A DNA stretch of 9,115 bases from Acidobacteriaceae bacterium (GTDB taxonomy: Bacteria > Acidobacteriota > Terriglobia > Terriglobales > Acidobacteriaceae). A program made the translations under genes and the position numbers. Positions 1 through 5,488 of this stretch are shown here, piece after piece; positions within the stretch are counted from its first letter, which is position 1; each line of letters opens with the position of its first letter. The stretch lies in assembly GCA_030040115.1 (NCBI GenBank), contig JASHUH010000311.1, positions 1-9,115 on the forward strand, read 5' to 3'. The notes under the pieces are model-generated. The model was given only the letters and a program-made list of their open reading frames with translations, did no database searches and was not told the origin of the DNA.

Positions 1-482
1 CGGGGTGATTCCGGCAAGTTCCAGAATTAAAGAGCGTTGCCGGCGCGGTTCCGACGTAAGTACCGCGTTTTGAGGAACTTGAATCTCAAATTACAGAAAA
101 TACGGGACTTAAACAGACCGACCTCACGCATTCCGGCAGGCGGCGCTCGGGCGGTGCCTTCCCAACCCGCGATTGCTGTTCCCGCCGGGTTGTTCGCCGG
201 CGGAGAACATGGCTGGGATTAAGAGCATCTGAAAATAGGGTACAGACTCCGAAGAAATAACCCGCAACTTTGGTGTGCAGGGAAGCTGCAGAAAATAAAG
301 GAGAAGAAAGATATTTGGGGGCGAGGGGCTTGACAAGGCGTGGGATGTAAGCCCAAACGAGACCGTTCTGAAGCGCATCCTCATGGTTGGCATTCGATCT
401 TTTTGAAGTTTTTTCGAAAGCATGCCGATGTTTCCAACATCAAGGGCAGAAGGCGCCCTGAGTCTTACGTCCGGGTTGCCGC
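1..482. other. Non-coding or unassigned stretch upstream of SubA
   Basis: I see no convincing gene here. The short open frames have Arg/Pro-rich or low-quality translations and no ribosome binding site. Two small inverted repeats are visible: GGGCTT/AAGCCC at 326-331 and 349-354, and GATGTT-tcc-AACATC at 427-441. A TTGACA box at 330-335 resembles a sigma-70 -35 element, but no acceptable -10 box follows at 16-18 bp. The promoter of SubA should lie in this stretch but cannot be placed with confidence. Confidence 0.4.
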
Positions 483-1151
483 ATGGTGAATGAGAATCCC
501 AAGAAACGGTTGCTGAGCATCAGGCTTGCCGGGATGAAATTCCGACAAGCCTGGTTGCGGGATGGCCTTGGTCCTCTTTGCAGGCCATGCTCTTTTGCTT
601 TGGCTGCTTTGTTTTTTCTGCTTGCCATGGTTCCGGCGCGCCTTGTGTGCCAGAACAGCGCCAGGCCGCCGATGGTCTTCGGACGAGCGAGCGTGACGCT
701 CATCGCCACCCTGGAACAGCTCACGGTTGCGGCTACGCCAATGGCTCCGGCCGCTCCTGGCCCGGGACGTGAGCCCTCTCCGGACGCCGGACCGCTGGCC
801 ATTACCACCAGTTGGGCAGTGCCAGCCAATCTTACGACGATCCGCATGGTCTGCTTTGCCGGCGGCGGCTCTGCGGCTCCTATCGATGAGATCCGGGGGA
901 ATGGAGAGAAAGGGAACCCGGTTGATTCTCCCCCGCAAAGGGATGAACCGGGGAGGCAGCCGACGGGGCAGGATGCTGTCTGCAAAGCGGGCGCCGAGGG
1001 CCGAACGATTTATGCACAAAGGGCAGGCGCGACCAACCAGGCGTTTACAAGAAGAGACTATCTGTACTTCGAAAACAACGCCCAAGCTCTGCCCGCTCAA
1101 CATTGCAAGCCAGACCATGGCAGCCTGAGTATCATGGTGCAGGCTCTTTAG
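483..1151 (+). CDS. SubA: exported, divergent paralogue of SubB/SubC (putative fibre-subunit-like protein)
   Basis: A 222-residue exported protein of no family I can name. A basic N-terminus and a hydrophobic stretch (residues about 38-56) form a signal peptide, probably cleaved near VCQ-NS. The mature part opens with an alternating polar/hydrophobic run (ASVTLIATL, 69-77) that matches ATVALTATL of SubB. The LAITTSW motif (105-111) matches VAITQTW and ISITTTW in SubB and SubC. The C-terminus (TRRDYLYFEN, then ending in SIMVQAL) aligns with the ends of both. It differs in a Pro-rich insertion (86-104), a long charged middle with Cys167 and Cys208, and loss of the SEVLGQ block and of the Gly at -14. 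The ribosome binding site is weak; ATG 534 (Met18) is an alternative start that shortens the signal peptide. It is separated from the operon by 581 bp with its own promoter elements, so it is probably a separate transcript. It could be a minor or tip subunit, or a decaying copy. Confidence 0.65.
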   Translation: MVNENPKKRLLSIRLAGMKFRQAWLRDGLGPLCRPCSFALAALFFLLAMVPARLVCQNSARPPMVFGRASVTLIATLEQLTVAATPMAPAAPGPGREPSPDAGPLAITTSWAVPANLTTIRMVCFAGGGSAAPIDEIRGNGEKGNPVDSPPQRDEPGRQPTGQDAVCKAGAEGRTIYAQRAGATNQAFTRRDYLYFENNAQALPAQHCKPDHGSLSIMVQAL

Positions 1152-1289
1152 ATCTTCTCCTCGACGATCGATTCGATCTGCGCACCGCGGCATCGGGCAA
1201 TGTCTCCCGATTCGCATGGTCTAATAAAACGATTGAGAACGAACGCTCGTCTTACCCGAGTTTCGCCTCCTGATTCCCCGTTCGTGTGA

Positions 1290-1297
1290 TGTATACA
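1290..1297. promoter_or_regulatory. Candidate upstream activator site 1 (TGTATACA palindrome)
   Basis: A perfect 8-bp palindrome TGTATACA, followed by G. An identical copy lies 43 bp downstream, about four helical turns away, so both face the same side of the helix. Its centre is about 136 bp upstream of the predicted sigma-54 start, which is normal for a bacterial enhancer-binding protein. The cognate regulator is not in the window. Confidence 0.5.
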
Positions 1298-1332
1298 GCG
1301 CGAGGTCCCGGTCCGTGCGACCCGTAAACGCG

Positions 1333-1340
1333 TGTATACA
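1333..1340. promoter_or_regulatory. Candidate upstream activator site 2 (TGTATACA palindrome)
   Basis: The second identical TGTATACA palindrome, also followed by G, centred about 93 bp upstream of the predicted sigma-54 start. Tandem phased sites are typical of activators that assemble as oligomers upstream of sigma-54 promoters. Confidence 0.5.
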
Positions 1341-1362
1341 GACACCACACGTCTTCTTCGCG

Positions 1363-1375
1363 TAAGTTATTGATT
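1363..1375 (-). promoter_or_regulatory. Candidate IHF-binding site
   Basis: On the minus strand this reads AATCAATAACTTA, a perfect match to the Escherichia coli IHF consensus WATCAANNNNTTR. An A/T tract (about 1375-1387) lies on the WATCAA side of the core, as in strong IHF sites. It sits between the paired palindromes and the -24/-12 element, the usual place for an IHF bend that loops an activator onto sigma-54 polymerase. Another HU/IHF-family protein could fill this role. Confidence 0.5.
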
Positions 1376-1402
1376 ATTAAAAATTAGCGATTGTGACCGA
1401 GA

Positions 1403-1418
1403 TTGGCACACCAGATGC
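1403..1418 (+). promoter_or_regulatory. Candidate sigma-54 (RpoN) -24/-12 promoter for the SubB operon
   Basis: TTGGCACACCAGATGC matches the sigma-54 consensus TTGGCACGNNNNTTGC at the essential GG (1405-1406) and GC (1417-1418), with exactly 10 bp between them. TGGCAC is intact, and only the G after it and the first T before GC differ. Transcription would start near 1430 and give SubB a leader of about 300 nt. The paired palindromes and IHF-like site upstream make a chance match less likely. No good sigma-70 -35/-10 pair was seen near SubB. Confidence 0.6.
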
Positions 1419-1434
1419 CCTTCTTAGGGTGTCC

Positions 1435-1480
1435 GGCTAAGGCTGGTAGCCCCGAAAGGGTTGATTTATAAGGCCTTGGG
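1435..1480 (+). promoter_or_regulatory. Structured 5' leader with GNRA-capped hairpin
   Basis: Starting a few bases after the predicted transcription start, GGCT (1435-1438) can pair with AGCC (1448-1451). As an alternative, CCC (1451-1453) pairs with GGG (1458-1460) around a GAAA tetraloop, extendable by AG/TT across a bulged C. The two pairings are mutually exclusive, because both use 1448-1451. A self-complementary AAGGCCTT block lies at 1470-1477. I do not recognise a known riboswitch class; it may only stabilise the transcript. Confidence 0.3.
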
Positions 1481-1491
1481 AAGGAGAACAG

Positions 1492-1507
1492 AGTGATCTA
1501 CATCACA
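1492..1507. promoter_or_regulatory. CRP/FNR-type palindrome in the SubB leader
   Basis: AGTGATCTACATCACA matches the CRP consensus TGTGA-N6-TCACA at 9 of 10 fixed positions, with GTGAT and ATCAC arms around CTAC. It lies about 70 bp downstream of the predicted sigma-54 start. A bound regulator there would repress rather than activate, unless a second promoter exists. It also overlaps the start codon of the small ORF at 1493, so it could instead act at the RNA level. Confidence 0.4.
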
Positions 1508-1669
1508 CGACTTCGCAACATTTCGTACGAATATGGAACGAAGCCCAACCGATCTATCATCTCTGATTTTTCTCTTTTTTGGGCGCCGGCGAGTTCCACT
1601 TTTGAGGATTTTCGCCGGGCTCAAACAAGGACCATAGCAACATTCAGAATCAGCCTGACTTGGCGTTGA
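1493..1669 (+). CDS. Possible small ORF in the SubB leader (58 residues, GTG start)
   Basis: A Shine-Dalgarno sequence, AAGGAG (1481-1486), stands 6 nt before a GTG start, better than the one preceding SubB itself. The 58-residue product begins MIYITRLRNISYEYGTKPNR and is fairly basic, with no signal peptide and no family I recognise. It ends at TGA 1667-1669, 63 nt before SubB, inside the predicted sigma-54 leader. It could be a leader peptide coupling translation to operon expression, a small cytoplasmic protein, or a chance open frame next to an SD-like purine run. Confidence 0.3.
   Translation: MIYITRLRNISYEYGTKPNRSIISDFSLFWAPASSTFEDFRRAQTRTIATFRISLTWR
1586..1618 (+). promoter_or_regulatory. 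Leader hairpin upstream of SubB
   Basis: CCGGCGA (1586-1592) pairs perfectly with TCGCCGG (1612-1618) around a 19-nt loop. A T-rich run precedes it (1567-1580), but none follows on the plus strand, so it is not a classical terminator. It may be an RNA structure in the leader or a chance GC-rich repeat. Confidence 0.25.
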
Positions 1670-1732
1670 TCGCTGTTCGAAGGGAAAGCGGCTCCGTCAA
1701 TCAGTAATTCACTTTCTGGGAGCAGATGGAAG

Positions 1733-2308
1733 ATGACTAAGCACGAGTTCCGCGGCCTGATGATTGCCGCCGTTCTGATGGTGGCATCGAGCCCCGCGGC
1801 TTTTTGCCAGCTTAACTCAAACACAGCGACGGTTGCGTTGACCGCGACCTTGCCGGAAGCTCTGAGCATTTCGGCGACGCCAACATCCACTTCATTTACC
1901 CTCGTCGCCGGCGGCACGGCGCAAGCCACCGCCCCGGTCGCGATCACCCAAACCTGGGTGCTGGACTCGAGCCGCGCGACGGTGACCTTAATCGGATGGT
2001 TCGCCAACGCCGCGCAAGCCCTCACCAGCGGCGGTTCCTCGCCGGTCTACATTCCCACTTCGGAAGTGTTAGGCCAGGTGACGACGGGGTCGCCGACCAC
2101 GTTCACCGCCTTTACCGCGTCTCCGGGAACAGGCCAGCCCGGAGTATCGGGAGCGAGCCTGGTTCTAACTTCGACTGCAATCAGCAGCACGAATCGCAAC
2201 TCGAACCGGACCGACAACCTCAATCTCGAAATCAACCTGTCGAGTCAGACGCAGTTGCCGGCAGGCACCTACACCGGCACGCTGAATCTGGAGGCGCAGG
2301 CCCTGTAA
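1733..2308 (+). CDS. SubB: exported Ser/Thr-rich beta-sandwich-like protein, putative major fibre subunit
   Basis: A 191-residue exported protein. Residues 1-25 form a signal peptide ending near AAFC-Q. The mature part is rich in Thr, Ser, Ala and Val and should be all-beta. It begins with an alternating-hydrophobic strand (ATVALTATL, 32-40), has VAITQTW (69-75), and contains SEVLGQVTTGSPTTFTAFT (110-128), nearly identical in SubC. The end is LPAGTYTGTLNLEAQAL: Gly178 is at -14 and Leu184, Leu186, Ala188 and Ala190 at -8, -6, -4 and -2. Alternating hydrophobics with Gly at -14 are a known feature of chaperone-usher pilus subunits; here the penultimate aromatic is missing. GGGAG (1718-1722) precedes the ATG by 10 nt. 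First gene of the likely operon, under the sigma-54 promoter. The subunit role rests on context and these motifs; an adhesin or matrix protein is possible. Confidence 0.75.
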   Translation: MTKHEFRGLMIAAVLMVASSPAAFCQLNSNTATVALTATLPEALSISATPTSTSFTLVAGGTAQATAPVAITQTWVLDSSRATVTLIGWFANAAQALTSGGSSPVYIPTSEVLGQVTTGSPTTFTAFTASPGTGQPGVSGASLVLTSTAISSTNRNSNRTDNLNLEINLSSQTQLPAGTYTGTLNLEAQAL

Positions 2309-2346
2309 GTACTTCCGATTTCGATTTGAATTCGGCATGATGCGGG

Positions 2347-2373
2347 GCGGCGCTTCCTGAGGGAAAACGCCGC
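2347..2373 (+). terminator. Intercistronic hairpin after SubB (possible attenuator or mRNA stabiliser)
   Basis: GCGGCG (2347-2352) pairs with CGCCGC (2368-2373). Inside it TTCC pairs with GGAA around TGAG, separated by a small internal loop. No T-run follows, so full termination is unlikely. It lies in the 121-nt gap between SubB and the chaperone. A strong stem after a main subunit gene often raises subunit output over the assembly proteins by partial termination or mRNA protection. Confidence 0.4.
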
Positions 2374-2429
2374 TCGACTTTCCGGTTTCGTGAAAAAGCA
2401 GAATCGAAGACGCGGTTGCGGTAGAGAGG

Positions 2430-3131
2430 ATGACTGCTGTGCTATTGCGAAGACTGTTAGGGGCGGCGCTGTTGTGCTCAGGGGTTTGTTCGCTGGCCCA
2501 AACAGTGTCGCCGGTGATTGTGGAGTATAAGGCGAAAGCCGCGGGACAGATCGCGCTGGTCAACAATACGTTGACGCCTCTGGCGGTGGTCTTGGAGCCA
2601 AGAAGCTTCAGCATCACTCCTGACGGGAACGGAGTTTACCGGCCTCTCGATGCGGACATTCATGTCAAACTTTCTTCGATGAGTTTCCGGATCGATCCGG
2701 GGCAAACCCATTATGTCTTCTATTCGGCGACGGCCGATAAGCTTCCCGCCTGGTTCACGGTATATTCCGTGTTTTCGAAGGTGCAGCACGGCGCCGGGCT
2801 GGACGTGCGCATTCTTCTTCCTCACACGGTTTACATCTATCCGAAGAAACAGCCAAGCAGGGTGCAGGTGCAGGTGGGGCGCGCGGTCTATTCCGCGCAG
2901 TCCGGCAAGGTGGAGTGCGATCTCGAAAACAACACCCCCGATCTCACCAGGGTTCAAGAGGTCGAGATCGCTGCAGGAAAGAAGTCGGAAACCGTCGCTG
3001 GTTTTCCGCTCTTGCCAGGGGAACGGCGCCACTTGGAAGTAAGCTGGAGCGAGAAGGAAGCGCCCGAGACCCTGGCGTTCGAGTTTGCGCACCACACCCT
3101 GAAGCAGCCCATCGGCACAGGCGGCCAGTGA
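2430..3131 (+). CDS. PapD-like periplasmic pilus chaperone
   Basis: Predicted periplasmic chaperone for the neighbouring exported proteins. Residues 1-23 form a signal peptide ending SLA-Q, and the mature length of about 210 is close to PapD/FimC. An N-terminal Ig-like domain (about 25-140) has IALVNNTLTPLAVVLEP (41-57), FRIDPGQTHYVFYSA (86-100) and TVYIYPKK (133-140). These parallel the chaperone strands 'v.v.N.....p', 'f.l.pgq...v', and the interdomain Lys segment. A second beta domain (143-225) has LENNTP and FPLLPGERRHLEV (192-204), like the PG-R segment of family chaperones. The conserved N-terminal Arg of PapD is not evident, so it belongs to a divergent branch. GAGAGG (2424-2429) abuts the ATG; the in-frame GTG at 2439 has better spacing (9 nt) and may be the real start. 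The barrel gene follows after 31 nt. Confidence 0.65.
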   Translation: MTAVLLRRLLGAALLCSGVCSLAQTVSPVIVEYKAKAAGQIALVNNTLTPLAVVLEPRSFSITPDGNGVYRPLDADIHVKLSSMSFRIDPGQTHYVFYSATADKLPAWFTVYSVFSKVQHGAGLDVRILLPHTVYIYPKKQPSRVQVQVGRAVYSAQSGKVECDLENNTPDLTRVQEVEIAAGKKSETVAGFPLLPGERRHLEVSWSEKEAPETLAFEFAHHTLKQPIGTGGQ

Positions 3132-3162
3132 TGGCCGGCGGACCGGCTGGAGGCGCAGGCGC

Positions 3163-4791
3163 ATGCGAAGCTACTGCCTTCTTCTCCTGATGACGATCTT
3201 CTTTCCGAACCTGCGGGCACAGGTGTTCGAAGTCAATGGAGGTTCCTCCAGCCTTTATGACGCCCAGGGAGGGACTTTGACGGCTAAGGGGCCGAGTTAC
3301 GACGCCTCGCTGGGCGCCGGCATCGTAGCGGGCAAGCTGGTGGGCGGGGCGAACCTCACCAAGGTGATCGGGCGCGCGACCTATCTTGCCGGAGACGACT
3401 ACATTCAGTTTGTGCTTCCCACGGATACTTTCGATACGAGTCACTATGTGATCGCCATGGGCGCAGGAGTCAAAGGCAAGTGGGGCGGCACGGATGTTTT
3501 CGCCTTTGCCGGCGCCACATCGAACTCCTTCGACAGCCCCTTTTTCGAGGGCGTGCGCGCCGAGAGCCCGGCGGGGATTCTCTTTTTGAGGAAGCCGATC
3601 GGAGCGCACCTGGCGGCGACTTCGAATATGGTGTTTTCAAACCAGACGACAGCGATCGAGGGCTTGGAATGGCGGCCCGAGAAATTCTTGAAAGCTGCGC
3701 TAGCCGGCGGCGTGGGAGCGAACCAGCCCTATGGAGCGGCCAGCTTCGATCTCACTCGCGCCATGTTCGACATCAAGGCGGCGTATATTTCGGCGGGCAG
3801 CCAATTCCATCGCGTGGCCGTGGAAGCGCCGTTGATGAGCGAGCCCGACCGTGAGAATGTGCTGGTGACCTTCAGGCCATCGAGCCATATGACCTTGAGC
3901 GCAGGGCGAAACAACTTTCTCTCTCCGGTCGGCACTACAGAAACAGAAGTTCGCAGCAGCGTGGACAACGTATCCGCGGGATTGCAAGTGGCGGGAGCCG
4001 GCCTGACCGGCTCCTTCTACCATTCGACATTCCAGGGAAACTCAAACGACTCCATGGCTTTTGGTGCGGAGCGGAACCTCTTCTGGGGGATGCATGTGGC
4101 GGCAAATTATTTTGAGAGCCGGCCGAACAATGCGCCGCTTACGAAATCGTTCGTCAGCAATATCACAGAGAAGATGACGCCGCGGTTGAATGTCACGGAG
4201 TACGTCAGCCGGTCACAAGGACAGACAACGGTTTCCTTCGGCGGCGAGTTTCTTTCCAATCCCATGACAGTCAGCGCCGAGTATCAGACGTTTTATGTTC
4301 CGGAGCGGAATTCCGCGCCGTTCGAACAGGCGCTGATTGTGGATGTGCGCTTGCAATTGTTTCACGGATTGACCCTGCACGGCGCCAGCTTAGTGGCGCC
4401 GGATGGGGGACTGAAATACACCGCCGATACGCAGGTTACGGCAGCGCGACAGGGTCAGAATGCTCCCCTCGGAGGGCAGGAGAACAGCCTGGTCCGCGCC
4501 TCGATGGGGAACATGTTGCTGCGGGGAAGGGTTGTGGATACGGAGGGCCGTCCGGTGGCCGGCGCTGCGCTGATGATCGACGATCTCCTGGTATATACGG
4601 ATGACGATGGTCTCTATTACGTCCGGGAACGGAAGCCGCATACTCATCAACTCAAGGTCATGGTAAGCCAGTTTCTCAATGGGGGCGTTTATCGTGTTGT
4701 TTCCGCTCCTGAGACGATCCGCGGCACGTACGATAAGAATGAGCCGGAGACGGTGATCGTTGTAGAACGCGCGGCGGGAGCTGGAAGCTAG
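3163..4791 (+). CDS. Outer-membrane beta-barrel with C-terminal carboxypeptidase-regulatory-like domain; putative usher-like exporter
   Basis: A 542-residue protein. Residues 1-19 are a signal peptide (cleavage after LRA). Residues 20 to about 440 show the short alternating strands, Gly/Ser/Asn turns and aromatic girdles of an outer-membrane beta-barrel, with no transmembrane helices. The C-terminal 90 residues form a beta-sandwich of the carboxypeptidase-regulatory type: LRGRVVDTEGRPVAGAALMI (453-472) and YTDDDGLYYV (478-487). Ushers also end in small beta-sandwich domains, which fits the chaperone next door. It is far shorter than PapC/FimD (over 800 residues), and I see neither the usher N-terminal chaperone-binding domain nor a plug, so the role is inferred from position. 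GGAGG (3149-3153) precedes the ATG by 9 nt. SubC starts 5 nt after its stop, so translational coupling is likely. Alternative: a surface anchor or porin unrelated to fibre assembly. Confidence 0.6.
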   Translation: MRSYCLLLLMTIFFPNLRAQVFEVNGGSSSLYDAQGGTLTAKGPSYDASLGAGIVAGKLVGGANLTKVIGRATYLAGDDYIQFVLPTDTFDTSHYVIAMGAGVKGKWGGTDVFAFAGATSNSFDSPFFEGVRAESPAGILFLRKPIGAHLAATSNMVFSNQTTAIEGLEWRPEKFLKAALAGGVGANQPYGAASFDLTRAMFDIKAAYISAGSQFHRVAVEAPLMSEPDRENVLVTFRPSSHMTLSAGRNNFLSPVGTTETEVRSSVDNVSAGLQVAGAGLTGSFYHSTFQGNSNDSMAFGAERNLFWGMHVAANYFESRPNNAPLTKSFVSNITEKMTPRLNVTEYVSRSQGQTTVSFGGEFLSNPMTVSAEYQTFYVPERNSAPFEQALIVDVRLQLFHGLTLHGASLVAPDGGLKYTADTQVTAARQGQNAPLGGQENSLVRASMGNMLLRGRVVDTEGRPVAGAALMIDDLLVYTDDDGLYYVRERKPHTHQLKVMVSQFLNGGVYRVVSAPETIRGTYDKNEPETVIVVERAAGAGS

Positions 4792-4796
4792 AGAGA

Positions 4797-5369
4797 ATGC
4801 GCAAGACGGTCCAATTCGGGCTTGTGATTTGGGCGCTAATTAGCTTCATGACATGCGTCTCGCCGGCGCAGGCGATTCGCGTGGCTCGAGTCCAAGCCGT
4901 TTCTCCGGAAACGTCCGTGGGTTCTTTGAGCATAACGGCCAGTCCCTCGTCGGTGAGCTTCAGCCTGGTTGCGAAGGGCATTGCGAGCGGATCGAGCGCG
5001 ATCAGTATTACGACCACGTGGGGTAAAAGTTCGTGCACCTCCTCCTGCACGATCAATCTCTACGCCTATTTTTCAAGCGCCACGGAGGCTCTCTCTGGAG
5101 GCAGATCGCCGGTGGTGGATATTCCGAGTTCGGAAGTGCTGGGCCAGGTTCCCACGGGTTCGCCGACCACCTTCACGGCCTTCACGCAAAGCAATCCGCT
5201 GGGTGGAGCAGGAGCGAGCCTGAAGCTGTTTACGCAGTCCTTTACTCGGCAAACAGGCGGTGGCTCCCGCACCGATTCTCTAAATCTTGAAATCAATCTC
5301 GCCAGCCAGCCGCAACTGCCCGCCGGGTCTTATTCAGGCACGCTGTACATCCAGGCGCAGTCGCTGTAA
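4797..5369 (+). CDS. SubC: exported paralogue of SubB, putative second fibre subunit
   Basis: A 190-residue exported protein closely related to SubB. Its signal peptide ends SPAQA (residue 26). It shares ISITTTW (69-75), SEVLGQVPTGSPTTFTAFT (112-130), SLNLEINLASQPQLPAGS (161-178) and a C-terminus with Gly177 at -14 followed by the alternating residues of TLYIQAQSL. Unlike SubB it has a close cysteine pair, Cys80 and Cys84 (SSCTSSC), which may form a small disulphide loop after export. The N-terminal strand seen in SubA and SubB is replaced by a different segment (IRVARVQAV, 27-35). GGAAG (4783-4787) lies 9 nt before the ATG, inside the end of the barrel gene, which ends 5 nt upstream. Last gene of the operon. 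A terminal or minor subunit role is inference from gene order. Confidence 0.75.
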   Translation: MRKTVQFGLVIWALISFMTCVSPAQAIRVARVQAVSPETSVGSLSITASPSSVSFSLVAKGIASGSSAISITTTWGKSSCTSSCTINLYAYFSSATEALSGGRSPVVDIPSSEVLGQVPTGSPTTFTAFTQSNPLGGAGASLKLFTQSFTRQTGGGSRTDSLNLEINLASQPQLPAGSYSGTLYIQAQSL

Positions 5370-5434
5370 TTGACTCGCCGGACTGAAATCGGACATGCGC
5401 CGGGGAAGGGGCAGGGAGTATCGCGCAAACGAAA

Positions 5435-5463
5435 AGCGCTTCCCGGTTTTTCCGGGAAGCGCT
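5435..5463 (-). terminator. Perfect inverted-repeat terminator between convergent genes
   Basis: AGCGCTTCCCGG (5435-5446) and CCGGGAAGCGCT (5452-5463) form a perfect 12-bp stem with a 5-nt loop (TTTTT on plus, AAAAA on minus). On the minus strand the stem runs into TTTTCGTTT, so it is a good intrinsic terminator for the BON-domain gene ending at 5489. On the plus strand no T-run follows, but the stem lies 66 nt past SubC and may also end or protect that transcript. Confidence 0.8.
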
Positions 5464-5488
5464 GGATAGTTGGCCTGGAGGGCCGGGT

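Noticed and set aside
330..360. TTGACA as a -35 box for SubA
   Set aside because: No -10-like hexamer occurs at a usable distance.
465..1217. Long minus-strand open frames (181 and 250 codons) opposite SubA
   Set aside because: The translations are Arg/Pro/Gly-rich with no domain or good ribosome binding site. The plus frame has a signal peptide and clear similarity to SubB/SubC.
1400..1480. Cyclic-di-GMP (GEMM) riboswitch in the leader
   Set aside because: The GNRA-capped stem is suggestive, but the conserved GEMM core sequences are absent.
1522..1531. 10-bp palindrome TTCGTACGAA in the SubB leader
   Set aside because: A single copy with no known operator match; it could be a site but chance is not excluded.
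2478..3164. Minus-strand open frames opposite the chaperone gene
   Set aside because: No ribosome binding site or recognisable motif; the plus frame has a signal peptide and PapD-like segments.
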